Shown here: in pieces, positions 28,423 through 38,458 of the stretch | Position numbering within the stretch: the stretch's first letter is position 1 | Layout: each line of letters starts with the position of its first letter | Assembly (NCBI RefSeq): GCF_030732065.1 | Contig: NZ_JAVBHX010000002.1 | Span: 62,001-126,000 of the forward strand | DNA from: Oceanimonas aquatica | GTDB lineage: Bacteria > Pseudomonadota > Gammaproteobacteria > Enterobacterales > Aeromonadaceae | Reading direction: 5' to 3' | Length of the DNA stretch: 64,000 bases | The notes under the pieces: generated by a model | What the model was told of the DNA's origin: nothing | The model's input: the letters and a program-made list of their open reading frames with translations, nothing else | Database searches by the model: none | Translations under genes and position numbers: made by a program

Positions 28423-29026
28423 AGCGGCACCTGAATGTTGAGTAACAAAAAACCACCAGGAGCAGGAAAGCGAGTTGTCTCGTCCCATCTTCCCCAGCAG
28501 TAGCGCATCACAACCATAGATTGTGACAGTATCAGCCCTTTCGGTACTGATCCCAGCAGCCGGCTTTGGATAAAAGCGGCCACTTCGGCAACGCGTCCTT
28601 TCAACCGGGGTTAACGGCATCACCCTGTTCCGGCCTACTGATAAGCGCTGCACCTCTACGCAGGTAAGTTGGCGGATTTTACTGGCTAAACAGGAAAGAT
28701 CAACAGATTTGGCTGGTTTGTTAGCCAGTTGTTAGCACAGGCGACGGAATTTTCTCAACTGATGAGAAAGGAGGCTTTCAAACCGCCATGGTGCAAAGAT
28801 CATCTGCTGGCCATGCCCTTGTGCTTTCCCGATGAAGAAGATTTAATATGACTCTCAAGCGGAGAATACACTTGCAAATTGCAACAGATATAAACCCCAT
28901 TTTGAAAGATCCAAAGGCAATATTGATTTAAATGGGAATGGAAAAATCAATTTACTTGCAACAATGCAATTCTGACTGTAAATTTAAAACATTAAAACGA
29001 TTACAAAGATACTACAGGTGAACAAG
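28423..29026. other. 604-bp intergenic region upstream of hns
   Basis: The longest gene-free stretch. The left half is the leader side of the nhaC-like gene. A small hairpin TTTCTC...GAGAAA lies at 28752-28770. From about 28850 the sequence becomes strikingly A+T-rich, with runs of A and T and repeated TTGCAA units before hns. No open frame with a ribosome site was found. Confidence 0.7.
28956..28984 (+). promoter_or_regulatory. Putative hns promoter
   Basis: TTGCAA (28956-28961), 17 bases, TAAATT (28979-28984), inside the A+T-rich region; about 35 bases before the start. Confidence 0.4.
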
Positions 29027-29434
29027 ATGACCGATTTTCTGAAAACCATCCTCAATATTCGCAGCCTGCGTGCCGCCGCTCGTGATCTCACCATGGAGCA
29101 ACTGGAAGAAGCCCTGAGCAAACTGACCGCCGTGGTAGAAGAGCGCCGCGAATCAGAAGCAGAAGAACGCGCCAAGGCACAAGAGAAAGAGCGCAAGCTC
29201 AAGGAATACGCCGAAATGCTGGCTGCCGACGGCATTGATATCAATGAGCTGGCCGGAGTGGTTGAACCCGCCAAGAAAGCCACTGCTCCGCGCAGCAAGC
29301 GTCCAGCCAAATATGCCTATACCGATGATAACGGTGAATACAAAACCTGGACCGGTCAGGGCCGTCAGCCTGCCGTGATCAAGAAAGCCATTGAAAATGG
29401 CGGCACCCTCGAGCAATTCCTGATCAATCAGTAA
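29027..29434 (+). CDS. hns: H-NS family nucleoid-structuring protein
   Basis: 135 residues (E. coli H-NS has 137). The N-terminal helices include a long charged coiled coil (about 45-75), a linker rich in Lys, Pro and Arg follows, and the C-terminal domain holds TWTGQGRQPAVIKKAI, nearly identical to the AT-hook-like loop of H-NS (TWTGQGRTPAVIKKAM). It silences A+T-rich DNA. ATG 29027 is preferred to GTG 29018 because AGGT then stands seven bases upstream. The A+T-rich upstream region would allow autorepression. Confidence 0.95.
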   Translation: MTDFLKTILNIRSLRAAARDLTMEQLEEALSKLTAVVEERRESEAEERAKAQEKERKLKEYAEMLAADGIDINELAGVVEPAKKATAPRSKRPAKYAYTDDNGEYKTWTGQGRQPAVIKKAIENGGTLEQFLINQ

Positions 29435-29449
29435 TCATTGCTGAATATA

Positions 29450-29478
29450 AAAATGGGGCCTCAGGGCCCCATTTTTTT
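29450..29478 (+). terminator. Terminator of hns
   Basis: AATGGGGCC-tca-GGGCCCCATT stem followed by a T run, shortly after the hns stop. Confidence 0.9.
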
Positions 29479-29610
29479 GTCATTAATAATATAACCATAC
29501 CAGTTTTAATACTCTGGGCTTATATTGCGCCAGTATATGTCGCAATGCATCCTTTCATTATCCTGATATTTTCCCTGCCAAACCGGTGACACCAGGGGTA
29601 AACGACACCT

Positions 29611-29871
29611 TCATCTGTCGCCATGCTCATTCACTCGGGATGGCAGCACGCCATAAAGTGCCTGATCCAGACCATTATGCTTAAGCTCATACACCAGCGC
29701 CAGCTCGCGTCCCAGAGTACCCTCGGGCCAGCCCTTGCGCTCCATCCAGCACAGGTAGGCCAGAGGCAGGCGCAGCAATGGCTGGCCGCGGTATTTACCA
29801 AAGGGCATGGGTTTGCGAATAATGTGAAGCAGCCCGGCCTGATCCAGACCGGGCGAAAAGGGCTCAGCCAT
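29611..29871 (-). CDS. DUF3820 family protein
   Basis: 86 residues. [22 protein letters not shown] is the DUF3820 core seen in small stand-alone proteins and at the C-terminus of some exonuclease X-like proteins. The function is not established. It overlaps the pyrF stop by eight bases, so it is co-translated with pyrF. Confidence 0.85.
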   Translation of the reverse strand: MAEPFSPGLDQAGLLHIIRKPMPFGKYRGQPLLRLPLAYLCWMERKGWPEGTLGRELALVYELKHNGLDQALYGVLPSRVNEHGDR

Positions 29872-30577
29872 GCAGGCTGGCGTTGATGGCGGTCAGGGCG
29901 GCGGCGGGATCGGCGGCCTGAGTAATGGGACGGCCAATGACCAGGTAATCGCTGCCGGCCTTCAGGGCCAGTTCGGGGGTCATGATGCGGCGCTGATCGC
30001 CGGCGTCACTGCCCGCCGGACGAATGCCCGGGGTGACCAGTTTAAAGTCGGGGCCGAGTTCGCTTTTCAGCAGGCTGGCTTCCTGGGCCGAGCACACCAC
30101 GCCGTCGAGGCCGGCCTGCTGGGTCAGCCGGGCCAGTGCCAGCACTTGCTCGGCGGGCGAACGCAGTACGCCGGTCTGGTTCAGCTCGTCGGCGGTCATG
30201 CTGGTCAGCACGGTGACCGCAATCAGCAGCGGCGCCTTGTCGCCATAGGGCGCCAGTGCGGATTTTGCCGCCTCCATCATGCGGCTGCCGCCACTGGCAT
30301 GCACATTGACCATCCACACGCCCAGCTCGGCGGCAGCGGCCACGGCCTTGGCCACGGTATTGGGAATGTCGTGAAATTTGAGATCCAGGAACACATCAAA
30401 GCCCAGGGCCACCAGGTGGCGCACGAAATCCGGGCCAAACAGGGTGAACATTTCCTTGCCCACCTTGAGCCGGCACTGGGCCGGATCCAGTTGCGCCACC
30501 AGGGCCCTGGCCTGCTGCTCACCGGCAAAGTCGAGGGCGATCAGTACCTTGGGATCGCCATTGTGTGTTGTTTGCAT
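29864..30577 (-). CDS. pyrF: Orotidine 5'-phosphate decarboxylase PyrF
   Basis: A 237-residue TIM barrel making UMP from [24 protein letters not shown] and [13 protein letters not shown] (catalytic Lys-Asp array D-x-K-xx-D) are conserved, with [12 protein letters not shown] near the end binding phosphate. Same order as E. coli lapA-lapB-pyrF, but a palindromic repeat sits between lapB and pyrF here. Confidence 0.97.
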   Translation of the reverse strand: MQTTHNGDPKVLIALDFAGEQQARALVAQLDPAQCRLKVGKEMFTLFGPDFVRHLVALGFDVFLDLKFHDIPNTVAKAVAAAAELGVWMVNVHASGGSRMMEAAKSALAPYGDKAPLLIAVTVLTSMTADELNQTGVLRSPAEQVLALARLTQQAGLDGVVCSAQEASLLKSELGPDFKLVTPGIRPAGSDAGDQRRIMTPELALKAGSDYLVIGRPITQAADPAAALTAINASLHG

Positions 30578-30678
30578 GAGTTAATACCTTCGGTTTTTTT
30601 ATAACGTATACCACTGCCTGCATGCGCCTGAATGTTGGGATTCGCTACGCTCATCACCAAGCTACATTAACAGATTTG

Positions 30679-30761
30679 GTCATTCCGGCCCCCGAGCCGG
30701 AATCCATTCTTCAGACAAGGGTGCAATTCGCCCTGGACTCCGGCCTTCGCCGGAGTGACGA
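30679..30761. repeat. Palindromic intergenic repeat, copy 4 (two hairpins)
   Basis: ATTCCGGC-ccccga-GCCGGAAT (30683-30704) and ACTCCGGC-cttc-GCCGGAGT (30738-30757). The sequences between the hairpins (ccattct ... ccctgg) are shared with the copy at 10607-10708. Confidence 0.88.
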
Positions 30762-30792
30762 TATGTTGTAGTCCCTATTCCCTGTTTTTAAG

Positions 30793-31962
30793 TCATTCGC
30801 CGTCCAGGCCGCGCACCGGTTTGATGGTGCCCCACTGCTTGCAGGACGGGCACTGCCAGAACAGACTGCGGGCCGAAAACCCGCACTGACCACAACGATG
30901 ACTGGGCTTGGCCTTGATTTGCTCGGCCACCAGCGCTTTCAGCATTTCCAGGCTGGCTCGTGCCCTGCCCTGCTCGGCATTGGCGGCATGGTAGGACATC
31001 AGGCGGTAAAAGCCCTTCATGGTGGGATAGCGCTGCAGGTGAGAGAGTACCAGCTGTTCGGCGCTGACCTGCCCTTCCCGCTCGGCCACCCGGTCCGCCA
31101 GCATCAGCACCGCGCTGGCGCCGCTGTCTGCCGCCACCCACTGCTCCAGCAGGGCGGTAAAGGCCTCGTCCTGCCCCAGTTGATGATAGCAGTGCTGCAG
31201 ATCGGCCAGTACTTCGCTGACAAAGCCCGTATCCTGCTCAATCACCTGTTGCAGGCAGTCGGCGGCCTGACGCCACTGCCCGGCCGACATGTGAATGGCG
31301 CCCAGCCGCATGTTGGCACGAACACAGCCGTGGTCTGCCTTGAGCGCCTTTTTTAAATCGCTGAGCGCTCCTTTAATGTCCTGGCGTTGCCATTTCTGCT
31401 CGGCCAGCTCACAGTAAAAGTGCCCCATGGGAACCAGCGCCTTGCTGCCCTGACGCTTCTTGAGCCGTGCCGCTACCGTGATGGCCTGCTCCCAGTCGCG
31501 CAGTTGCTGATAGAGGGTCATCAGCAGTTCCAGCGCGTCCTGCTCGTAATCGGGATCGTCTTTCAGCTCGTTCAGGATTTGTTCGGCACGGTCCAGCAAA
31601 CCGGCGGCAAAGAAGTCCCGGGCCAGCTCCAGCATGGCCAGGTGGCGTTGTTCCAGCGACAGGTTGGGTCGGGCGATGAGATTCTGATGAATGCGAATGG
31701 CTCTGTCTACCTCACCGCGGGTGCGGAACAGATTGCCCAGTGCCAGGTGGGTTTCTATGGTTTCGCTGTCAACCTGCAACAGCTCGATAAAGAGATCGAC
31801 CGCCTTGTCGGGCTCGTCGGAAAGCAAAAAATTCAACCCGGCAACATATTGCCGGGAGAATTGACTGGATTGTTTCTGCGCGTCCTGGCGAACACCTCGG
31901 CGACCCATATACCAGCCATAGGCCGCTGCCACCGGAAGCAGCAGAAACAACAATTCCAGCAT
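30793..31962 (-). CDS. lapB: Lipopolysaccharide assembly protein LapB (YciM)
   Basis: 389 residues. One N-terminal membrane helix (LELLFLLLPVAAAYGWYMG) is followed by TPR repeats and a C-terminal rubredoxin-like zinc domain (CGQCGF ... CPSCKQW). LapB controls LpxC turnover by FtsH and so balances LPS synthesis. Eight bases after lapA, as in E. coli. Confidence 0.96.
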   Translation of the reverse strand: MLELLFLLLPVAAAYGWYMGRRGVRQDAQKQSSQFSRQYVAGLNFLLSDEPDKAVDLFIELLQVDSETIETHLALGNLFRTRGEVDRAIRIHQNLIARPNLSLEQRHLAMLELARDFFAAGLLDRAEQILNELKDDPDYEQDALELLMTLYQQLRDWEQAITVAARLKKRQGSKALVPMGHFYCELAEQKWQRQDIKGALSDLKKALKADHGCVRANMRLGAIHMSAGQWRQAADCLQQVIEQDTGFVSEVLADLQHCYHQLGQDEAFTALLEQWVAADSGASAVLMLADRVAEREGQVSAEQLVLSHLQRYPTMKGFYRLMSYHAANAEQGRARASLEMLKALVAEQIKAKPSHRCGQCGFSARSLFWQCPSCKQWGTIKPVRGLDGE

Positions 31963-31970
31963 GAAGTTCG

Positions 31971-32258
31971 TCAGTCCTTAACCGGCAGTGCCCTGAGCTC
32001 TTCCAGTTCTCTTTGCTGACGCTCCACCTTTTTATTCAGTCCCTTGTTGGTCATTTTAAGGCGCAGCATGACCAGGCCGAATACCAGCCAGCCAATCAGA
32101 AAACCGGCCACGAATATGACTGCCAGCAGAGACGAAAGACGATAGTCTCCCTGGGCCAGCAAATAATTCACGTGAACCAGCTGGTCGTTCTGGGAGCCCA
32201 GCGTCAGGCCCACCGCAAAAAGGATCGCCAGAATTATCAGGCCAAAAACAATTTTCAC
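31971..32258 (-). CDS. lapA: Lipopolysaccharide assembly protein LapA (YciS)
   Basis: 95 residues with two membrane helices (residues about 2-20 and 42-65) and a C-terminal cytoplasmic coiled region (KKVERQQRELEELRAL). Operon partner of lapB. It starts 90 bp after ihfB, as in other gammaproteobacteria (rpsA-ihfB-lapA-lapB). Confidence 0.94.
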   Translation of the reverse strand: MKIVFGLIILAILFAVGLTLGSQNDQLVHVNYLLAQGDYRLSSLLAVIFVAGFLIGWLVFGLVMLRLKMTNKGLNKKVERQQRELEELRALPVKD

Positions 32259-32348
32259 CTTACCCTCTCAACATCCTGATTTTAGAGTGATTGGCATTAT
32301 CCCGAAAAAGCCGAAGCTTCGCCAGTGAAGGCACCGGGAAAAGTGAAC

Positions 32349-32630
32349 TCACGCCGGGTTTACCCGTTCACGCAGTTCCTTGCCCGGTTTGAAGTGGGGA
32401 ACGTATTTGCCGTTGAGTTCCACCTTTTCGCCGGTCTTGGGATTACGGCCCAGGCGAGGCGCCCGGTAATGAAGCGAGAAACTGCCGAAACCGCGAATTT
32501 CAATACGGTCACCCGATTGCAGGGTTGAAGCCATTTGCTCCAGAATTTCCTTGATGGCATTTTCCACCTCCTTGGCAGAGAGGTGAGCATACTGCTCGGC
32601 CATACGTTCAATCAGGTCGGATTTTGTCAT
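32349..32630 (-). CDS. ihfB: Integration host factor beta subunit
   Basis: 93 residues. HU-family fold with the IHF-beta features [25 protein letters not shown] and [11 protein letters not shown], where the DNA-intercalating Pro lies. It forms IhfA/IhfB heterodimers that bend DNA. It follows rpsA, separated by a terminator. Confidence 0.97.
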   Translation of the reverse strand: MTKSDLIERMAEQYAHLSAKEVENAIKEILEQMASTLQSGDRIEIRGFGSFSLHYRAPRLGRNPKTGEKVELNGKYVPHFKPGKELRERVNPA

Positions 32631-32654
32631 GATTCAGTCTCCGGAACACAAAAC

Positions 32655-32678
32655 AAAAAGGGGCCACGAAGGCCCCTT
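32655..32678 (-). terminator. Terminator between rpsA and ihfB
   Basis: On the minus strand AAGGGGCC-ttcgt-GGCCCCTT followed by T residues. It probably attenuates rpsA transcripts before ihfB. Confidence 0.8.
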
Positions 32679-32696
32679 GTTTCAATACGGTCAGGC

Positions 32697-34367
32697 TTAT
32701 TCGCCTTTTGCCGCCTTGAATGCTTCTGCCATGGCACTCAGACCAACAACGTCTTCTTGCTGGTTCAGGGTGTCGATGGCGGCCTTCTCTTCAGCTTCGT
32801 CCTTCGCGCGGATGGACAGGCTGACGGTGCGGTTCTTGCGATCGATGCCCATGAAGCGAGCTTCAACTTCTTCACCGGCGTTCAGCACGGTGGAGGCGTC
32901 TTCGATACGGTCGCGAGAGATGTCGGCAACGCGGATGTAACCTTCCACGCCTTCTTCCAGCTCAACCACGGCGCCCTTGGCGTCAACGGCGGTGATGGTA
33001 CCCTTAACGATAGCACCTTTCTTGTTGTCAGACAGGTACTTATTGAAAGGATCTTCATCGATTTGCTTCACGCCCAGGCTGATGCGCTCACGCTCCGGAT
33101 CGACCTGCAGAACAACGGCTTCGATTTCGTCGCCTTTCTTGAACTCACGAACGGCGTCGTCACCGTTGGCGTTCCAGGAGATGTCGGACAGGTGAACCAG
33201 ACCGTCGATGCCGCCTTCCAGACCAATGAAGATACCGAAGTCGGTGATGGACTTGATCTTGCCGGAAACGCGATCACCCTTGTTGTGGGTTTCTGCAAAC
33301 AGCTGCCAGGGGTTGGACTTGCACTGCTTGAGGCCCAGGGAGATACGACGACGCTCTTCGTCGATGTCCAGAACCATCACTTCCACGTTGTCGCCAACGG
33401 AAACAACCTTGGACGGGTGGATGTTCTTGTTGGTCCAGTCCATTTCGGACACGTGTACCAGGCCTTCAACGCCTTCTTCGATTTCAACGAAGCAGCCGTA
33501 GTCGGTCAGGTTGGTCACACGGCCGGCCAGACGGGTGCCTTCCGGATAACGGTTGGCGATATCTACCCACGGATCTTCGCCCAGCTGCTTCAGACCCAGA
33601 GATACACGGGTACGCTCGCGGTCGAACTTCAGAACCTTAACGTTGATTTCGTCGCCAACATTCACGATCTCGGACGGATGCTTAACGCGCTTCCAGGCCA
33701 TGTCGGTGATGTGCAGCAGGCCGTCTACGCCGCCCAGGTCTACGAAAGCACCGTAGTCGGTCAGGTTCTTGACGATACCCTTGACTTCCTGGCCTTCCTG
33801 CAGGTTTTCGAGCAGCTGCTCGCGCTCGGCGCTGTTTTCGGTTTCGATCACGGCACGACGGGAAACCACAACGTTGTTGCGCTTCTGGTCCAGCTTGATG
33901 ACCTTGAACTCAAGCTCTTTGCCTTCCAGGTGAGTGGTGTCGCGAACCGGACGCACGTCTACCAGAGAGCCGGGCAGGAAGGCGCGGATGCTGTTCACTT
34001 CTACGGTGAAACCACCTTTAACCTTGCCGTTGATCACACCGGTCACGGTTTCTTCGTCTTCGTAGGCTTTTTCCAGCTGCAGCCAGGCTTCGTGACGCTT
34101 GGCTTTTTCACGGGACAGCTGAGTCTCACCGAAGCCGTCTTCCACGGCGTCCAGCGCTACGTCTACTTCGTCGCCAACGCTGATTTCCAGCTCGCCCTGA
34201 GCGTTCTTGAACTGCTCGGCGGGAATGGCAGACTCGGACTTCAGACCGGCGTCAACCAGTACGATGCCGTTTTCAATGGCAACAACGGTACCTTTAACGA
34301 TGGAGCCCGGACGGGTTTCGAGTTCTTTCAGAGACTCTTCAAAGAGTTGAGCAAAAGATTCAGTCAT
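32697..34367 (-). CDS. rpsA: 30S ribosomal protein S1
   Basis: 556 residues with six S1 RNA-binding repeats (recurrent blocks such as [20 protein letters not shown] and VSLGLKQ). S1 recruits mRNAs to the 30S subunit. The start at 34367 ([13 protein letters not shown]) is set by homology, yet no Shine-Dalgarno sequence precedes it. That agrees with E. coli rpsA, which uses a structured leader for autogenous control. Preceded by cmk, the usual partner. Confidence 0.98.
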   Translation of the reverse strand: MTESFAQLFEESLKELETRPGSIVKGTVVAIENGIVLVDAGLKSESAIPAEQFKNAQGELEISVGDEVDVALDAVEDGFGETQLSREKAKRHEAWLQLEKAYEDEETVTGVINGKVKGGFTVEVNSIRAFLPGSLVDVRPVRDTTHLEGKELEFKVIKLDQKRNNVVVSRRAVIETENSAEREQLLENLQEGQEVKGIVKNLTDYGAFVDLGGVDGLLHITDMAWKRVKHPSEIVNVGDEINVKVLKFDRERTRVSLGLKQLGEDPWVDIANRYPEGTRLAGRVTNLTDYGCFVEIEEGVEGLVHVSEMDWTNKNIHPSKVVSVGDNVEVMVLDIDEERRRISLGLKQCKSNPWQLFAETHNKGDRVSGKIKSITDFGIFIGLEGGIDGLVHLSDISWNANGDDAVREFKKGDEIEAVVLQVDPERERISLGVKQIDEDPFNKYLSDNKKGAIVKGTITAVDAKGAVVELEEGVEGYIRVADISRDRIEDASTVLNAGEEVEARFMGIDRKNRTVSLSIRAKDEAEEKAAIDTLNQQEDVVGLSAMAEAFKAAKGE

Positions 34368-34479
34368 ATGATTAATGAATACACACTGTTTGAGTTGAAC
34401 ATCCACGGGGCATTCCGGCACACGTGGGGTGACTAACACATTCCGCCCTTCTTCCCTGAGGGCGGCATTGCCAAATGGC
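34368..34479 (-). promoter_or_regulatory. Structured rpsA leader, putative S1 autoregulatory region
   Basis: On the minus strand: a hairpin CCGCCCT / AGGGCGG (34465-34443) with GGA in its loop, a second weaker hairpin CCACG / CGTGG (34427-34403) whose loop also contains GGA, and then an A+T-rich single-stranded stretch up to the start codon, with no Shine-Dalgarno. This layout matches what is known of the E. coli rpsA translation initiation region. Confidence 0.55.
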
Positions 34480-35160
34480 TTAACGACCAAGTTTAACCTT
34501 AGTATGACTCAGCACCCTGTCCAGCACTTCTGTGATGGTCAGTTCGGTGGAGTCGATAACCAGGGCGTCATTGGCCGCCTTGAGAGGCGCCACGGCCCGG
34601 TTACGATCCCGGTCGTCACGCTCCTGTATTTCGCTTAAAAGGCGGTCAAAGCTAACATCAAAGCCCTTGTCTTGCAACTGCTTAAGGCGCCGGGTGGCGC
34701 GCTCTTCGGCACTGGCATCGAGAAAGATTTTGACCTCGGCATCGGGAAACACCACAGTGCCCATGTCGCGACCGTCGGCAATCAGACCCGGCTTGGCGCG
34801 AAAGGCTCGCTGGCGACGCAGCAGCGCCTCGCGCACACGAGGAAAGGCCGCCACCTTGCTGGCCGCGTCGGCCACTTCCTGAGTACGTATATCGCGGGAG
34901 ACGTCTTCGCCTTCCAGGATCACACGGATTTCACCGCTTGCTGTCGGAAACTGCACGTCCAGGTGCGCTGCCAGGGGCATCAGGCCCGCTTCGTCATTCA
35001 GATCCACGTTGTGGTGCAGGGCCGCCAGCGCCAGCACCCGGTAAATAGCACCCGAGTCGAGCAGGTGCCATTCCAGTTGCTCGGCCAACAGCTGGCAGAG
35101 GGTGCCCTTGCCGGCACCGCCCGGGCCATCAACGGTGATGACGGGAGCTTGTTCAGACAT
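34480..35160 (-). CDS. cmk: Cytidylate kinase
   Basis: 226 residues, phosphorylating CMP and dCMP. P-loop [23 protein letters not shown], and [12 protein letters not shown] are the family's conserved blocks. Upstream of rpsA as in most gammaproteobacteria. Confidence 0.97.
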   Translation of the reverse strand: MSEQAPVITVDGPGGAGKGTLCQLLAEQLEWHLLDSGAIYRVLALAALHHNVDLNDEAGLMPLAAHLDVQFPTASGEIRVILEGEDVSRDIRTQEVADAASKVAAFPRVREALLRRQRAFRAKPGLIADGRDMGTVVFPDAEVKIFLDASAEERATRRLKQLQDKGFDVSFDRLLSEIQERDDRDRNRAVAPLKAANDALVIDSTELTITEVLDRVLSHTKVKLGR

Positions 35161-35365
35161 ACATCCTCCAGTTAATCATGAGTTCGGGCACGCTGCCCGG
35201 GAGCAGGCGCCGCGCGGGCGGCATTATAACCAAGTTGTTTCACAAAGACAGGGGTTTACAACCAATTAACAATCCGTTCGCGGCGATTGAGCCTATACCT
35301 GCCGGCTCATCCGCTTTACAATAACCGCCATTTTTTATTGATAAATTTACTCTAAGAGGAACGCC

Positions 35366-35965
35366 ATGAGCAGTGTTACCCGAATGGCAAACTCCAAACT
35401 GCCTACTCCCTGGGGCACTTTTACCCTGGTCGGGTTTGAAGAAAAGGGTACAGGCAAGGATCATGCCGCCCTGGTAATGGGGGATGTCGACAGCGGTGAA
35501 CCGGTACTGGCGCGCATTCATTCCGAATGCCTGACCGGTGATGCCCTGTTCAGCCTGCGTTGCGACTGCGGTTTTCAGTTGCAGGCGGCGCTGGAGCGCA
35601 TTGCCAAGGAAGGCCGGGGCGTGCTGCTGTATGTGCGCCAGGAAGGCCGGGGTATTGGCCTGCTAAACAAGATCCACGCCTATCACCTGCAGGATCAGGG
35701 CAAGGACACGGTAGAAGCCAACGTTGAGCTGGGCTTTGCCGCCGACATGCGTGACTACACCATCTGTGCCGACATGCTGCACAGCTTGGGCGTGACCGAG
35801 CTGAAGCTGATGACCAATAACCCGCGCAAGGTCAAGGCGATGGAGAACTTTGGCATCAAGGTGAGTGAGCGCCTGCCGCTGCAGGAAGGTCGCAATCCCT
35901 TCAACGAGCATTACCTCGATACCAAGGCCGGCAAGCTGGGCCATATGCTGAAAGAGCAGGATTAA
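35366..35965 (+). CDS. ribA: GTP cyclohydrolase II RibA
   Basis: A 199-residue stand-alone enzyme making the first riboflavin intermediate from GTP. Zinc ligands occur in [18 protein letters not shown], and [12 protein letters not shown] and TNNPRK are active-site loops. AGAGGAA precedes ATG 35366. Monocistronic, with a terminator; no FMN-type leader was noticed. Confidence 0.97.
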   Translation: MSSVTRMANSKLPTPWGTFTLVGFEEKGTGKDHAALVMGDVDSGEPVLARIHSECLTGDALFSLRCDCGFQLQAALERIAKEGRGVLLYVRQEGRGIGLLNKIHAYHLQDQGKDTVEANVELGFAADMRDYTICADMLHSLGVTELKLMTNNPRKVKAMENFGIKVSERLPLQEGRNPFNEHYLDTKAGKLGHMLKEQD

Positions 35966-35970
35966 TCGTT

Positions 35971-35998
35971 AATACCGGCCACGAGCCGGTATTTTTTT
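35971..35998 (+). terminator. Terminator of ribA
   Basis: AATACCGGC-cacga-GCCGGTAT followed by seven T. It also separates ribA from the convergent hydrogenase operon. Confidence 0.9.
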
Positions 35999-36057
35999 AC
36001 TGATGCGGCAGGGTTCGCCGCAAGTCACTTTGCCGGTGTCACGAAAGCCTGCCACCA

Positions 36058-36312
36058 TTACTTTTCGGCCAGACGCTGGCTCAGGTAATCCACCATTTTG
36101 GACAATTCGGTAATACCGGCAAAGTCGGTCTCGGGAATATGTATGCCCAGCTCCCGGCTCAGTGCCTCGATCAGCCGCAGAAAGTCTATCGAGTCCAGGT
36201 CCAGCTCATCGCGCATATCTTCATTCGGGTTTAGCTGGTCGGTATCCGCGTCCGGTGCTATGTCCTCAATATGACGATAAATCAGGGCTCTCAGCGCCTG
36301 TTTGTCTTTCAT
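36058..36312 (-). CDS. Acyl carrier protein, last gene of the hydrogenase-PDH operon
   Basis: 84 acidic residues with the 4'-phosphopantetheine site DELDLDSIDFL (Ser41). Shorter helices and LGIHIPE resemble stand-alone ACPs used by specialised pathways rather than the housekeeping AcpP. It overlaps the E2 stop by four bases, so it is made together with the dehydrogenase. Whether it takes acyl groups from the E2 or from the neighbouring acyl-CoA synthetase is unknown; no ketosynthase or phosphopantetheinyl transferase is nearby. Confidence 0.88.
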   Translation of the reverse strand: MKDKQALRALIYRHIEDIAPDADTDQLNPNEDMRDELDLDSIDFLRLIEALSRELGIHIPETDFAGITELSKMVDYLSQRLAEK

Positions 36313-37478
36313 TCCAGTTGCTCCGGTTGTTGCAGCAGCCGGTCAATCCGGTTGAGTAAACGGGCCCCCTCGTGGCCATCACTCACCCTGTGGTCAGCCG
36401 CCAGACTGAAACTGGCCTGGGTCATGGGGATGATGCTTTGCTCCTGCACCCAGGGCGCACTGCGCACCCGCCCGATGCCCAGCAGGGCAACCTGCGGCGG
36501 GAATATCACTCCCTGCATGCGATCCACTCCCCGCTCTCCCAGGCTGGACACGGTGACCGTCGCCTCCTGAAGCTCAGCACTGCGCAGTCCTCCTTCCCGG
36601 GCCCGGATCACCTGATCCCTGAGGGCCGTCATCATTCGCTCCACCCCCAACGAGTGCGCGTCATGAATGGCCGCCACCACCAGGCCGCCCCCTCGCAGGT
36701 GAATGACATTGCCCAGATGCACCCGGGCTTGGCTCTGATAGTGACCATCCCGGTAAAAGCCGTTGAACCGCGGAGACTCGGCCAGGGCTCTGGCCAGGGC
36801 ACAGAAAATCAGGGCATTGACCAGCACCAGTTGCCCGGTGGGCTTACCCTGATTAAAAGCCGTGCACCAGGCCTGGGCCCGCGCCAGCGGGATGTCCTGT
36901 TCCAGGTAATAATGAGGGATCTCCCGCTTGGAGCGAATCACCACGGCGGCAATGGCCTGGCGCATTTGCTGATCGCTATCCTGCTGCTTCAAAGAGGGCG
37001 CCAGGCCCTCGATATCTGCCAGCACCAGGGCGCCATCGGGCCCGCTGCCAGGCCCCAGAGTACGCCAGTCGATGCCCAGTTGCCCGGCCCGCTGGCGGGC
37101 TGCCGGGGAGATCCGGACCGAAGACGCCGCAGCGTCGGCCTGGGGGCGGACAATACTCGAGCTGGCCTGTATCGCCTCGGGCACAACCGACGCTTCGGGC
37201 TCTGCGCTGCCTGCCGCCCCTTCACTTTGCTCGGCGTCACCGGCCAGCCGCAAGCGTGCAATGGGTTCACCCACCGGCAACTGCTCTCCTGTTGGTACCA
37301 GCAGGGTGTCCACCACCCCCTCGTCGAAGACCTCCAGATCGATCAGTCCCTTCATGGTATCGATGGTAGCGATCACATCGCCTCTGTGCACCGTATCCCC
37401 GGGCTTCACCAGCCATTCGGCCACCGTGCCTTTGGCCATATCACTGCCGAAGGATGGCATTCTGATGATTTTGTTCAT
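36309..37478 (-). CDS. 2-oxoacid dehydrogenase E2 component (dihydrolipoyl acyltransferase)
   Basis: 389 residues. One lipoyl domain (about 1-80) with candidate lipoyl-Lys43 in IDTMKGLID, an Ala/Glu-rich linker, a peripheral subunit-binding domain (about 121-160, [17 protein letters not shown]) and a catalytic domain ending in the active-site motif DHRVSDG. A single lipoyl domain and the [16 protein letters not shown] start recall the acetoin/pyruvate-type E2s of split-E1 systems rather than E. coli AceF, which has three. Four-base overlaps link it to E1-beta and the ACP. No E3 gene is in the operon, so the housekeeping dihydrolipoamide dehydrogenase would be needed. Confidence 0.9.
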   Translation of the reverse strand: MNKIIRMPSFGSDMAKGTVAEWLVKPGDTVHRGDVIATIDTMKGLIDLEVFDEGVVDTLLVPTGEQLPVGEPIARLRLAGDAEQSEGAAGSAEPEASVVPEAIQASSSIVRPQADAAASSVRISPAARQRAGQLGIDWRTLGPGSGPDGALVLADIEGLAPSLKQQDSDQQMRQAIAAVVIRSKREIPHYYLEQDIPLARAQAWCTAFNQGKPTGQLVLVNALIFCALARALAESPRFNGFYRDGHYQSQARVHLGNVIHLRGGGLVVAAIHDAHSLGVERMMTALRDQVIRAREGGLRSAELQEATVTVSSLGERGVDRMQGVIFPPQVALLGIGRVRSAPWVQEQSIIPMTQASFSLAADHRVSDGHEGARLLNRIDRLLQQPEQLE

Positions 37479-38458
37479 TGACCCACCATCCCTTGTGCTG
37501 CGGCCACTATGCCTTCAACCTGGGGCGTGGCGGCCAGCTCCAGGTGCCGGGGATAGGGAATGGGCACTTCGGCGCTGCACACACGTTGCGGCGGGGCATC
37601 CAGCGACCAGAAACAGTACTCCGCCACCTGAGCGCAGATTTCGCCGGCCAGGCTGCCGGTGCGCCAGCCTTCATCCACCACCAGAAGACGGTGGGTCTTG
37701 TTGACCGAAGCAAACAGGGTGTCGGTATCAAGCGGTCGCAGACAGCGCAAGTCCACCACCTCGGCGCTGATGCCCCGACCTTGCAGCACCTCGGCAGCCT
37801 CCAGCGCCTTGGGCAGGGAGCCGCCGTAGCTGAGCAGGCTGAGATCCGTGCCTTGCCGGCGTACCAGCGCCCGGTGCATGTCCGGGCATTCATCTGGCGT
37901 GGGGAGCGGCCCCGTGTTGTTGTAGAGCAGCACATGCTCAAACAGCAACACAGGGTCGGGATCTGCCAGCGCCATGGCCAGCATATAGCGGGCATCGGCC
38001 AGGGTAGCCGGTGCCAGTACCTTGAGACCGGGCACATGGGCGTACCAGTTTTCCAGGCTGTGGGAATGCTGGGCCGCCAGCTGCCGGCCGGCCCCGCAGG
38101 CCATGCGGATTACCAGCGGTACACCAATTTGTCCGCCGGACATATGGCGCAGGGTGGCGGCATTGTTGACGATCTGATCCAGTGCCAGCAGGCTGAAATT
38201 GACCGTCATCACCTCGACAATGGGTCGCATGCCCCCGAGCGCGGCCCCGATGCCCGCCCCGACGAAACCGGACTCGGACAAGGGCGTATCCCGCACACGC
38301 TGCTCGCCAAACTCCTGCAGCAGGCCCTTGGTCACCGCATAGCAGCCACCGTAATGACCCACATCCTCGCCCATCAAAAAGACCCGGGGATCCTCCCGAA
38401 TGGCTTCCCGTATGGCTTCCCGCACCGCTTCCCGGTAGCTGATGGTGGACTCATTCAT
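37475..38458 (-). CDS. Pyruvate (2-oxoacid) dehydrogenase E1 beta subunit
   Basis: 327 residues of the transketolase C-terminal type. [38 protein letters not shown] and [11 protein letters not shown] are the E1-beta signature blocks. With E1-alpha it forms the thiamine-diphosphate heterotetramer that decarboxylates the oxoacid. ATG 38458 overlaps the E1-alpha stop. Split E1 is unusual beside the homodimeric AceE normally found in Gammaproteobacteria. Confidence 0.92.
   Translation of the reverse strand: MNESTISYREAVREAIREAIREDPRVFLMGEDVGHYGGCYAVTKGLLQEFGEQRVRDTPLSESGFVGAGIGAALGGMRPIVEVMTVNFSLLALDQIVNNAATLRHMSGGQIGVPLVIRMACGAGRQLAAQHSHSLENWYAHVPGLKVLAPATLADARYMLAMALADPDPVLLFEHVLLYNNTGPLPTPDECPDMHRALVRRQGTDLSLLSYGGSLPKALEAAEVLQGRGISAEVVDLRCLRPLDTDTLFASVNKTHRLLVVDEGWRTGSLAGEICAQVAEYCFWSLDAPPQRVCSAEVPIPYPRHLELAATPQVEGIVAAAQGMVGQ

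Noticed and set aside
32535-34436. 633-codon open frame antisense to rpsA and ihfB
   Set aside because: The repeated S1 domains create repeated antisense blocks; no ribosome site and no known fold.
35161-35365. FMN-type riboswitch upstream of ribA
   Set aside because: The region shows no conserved FMN aptamer elements.
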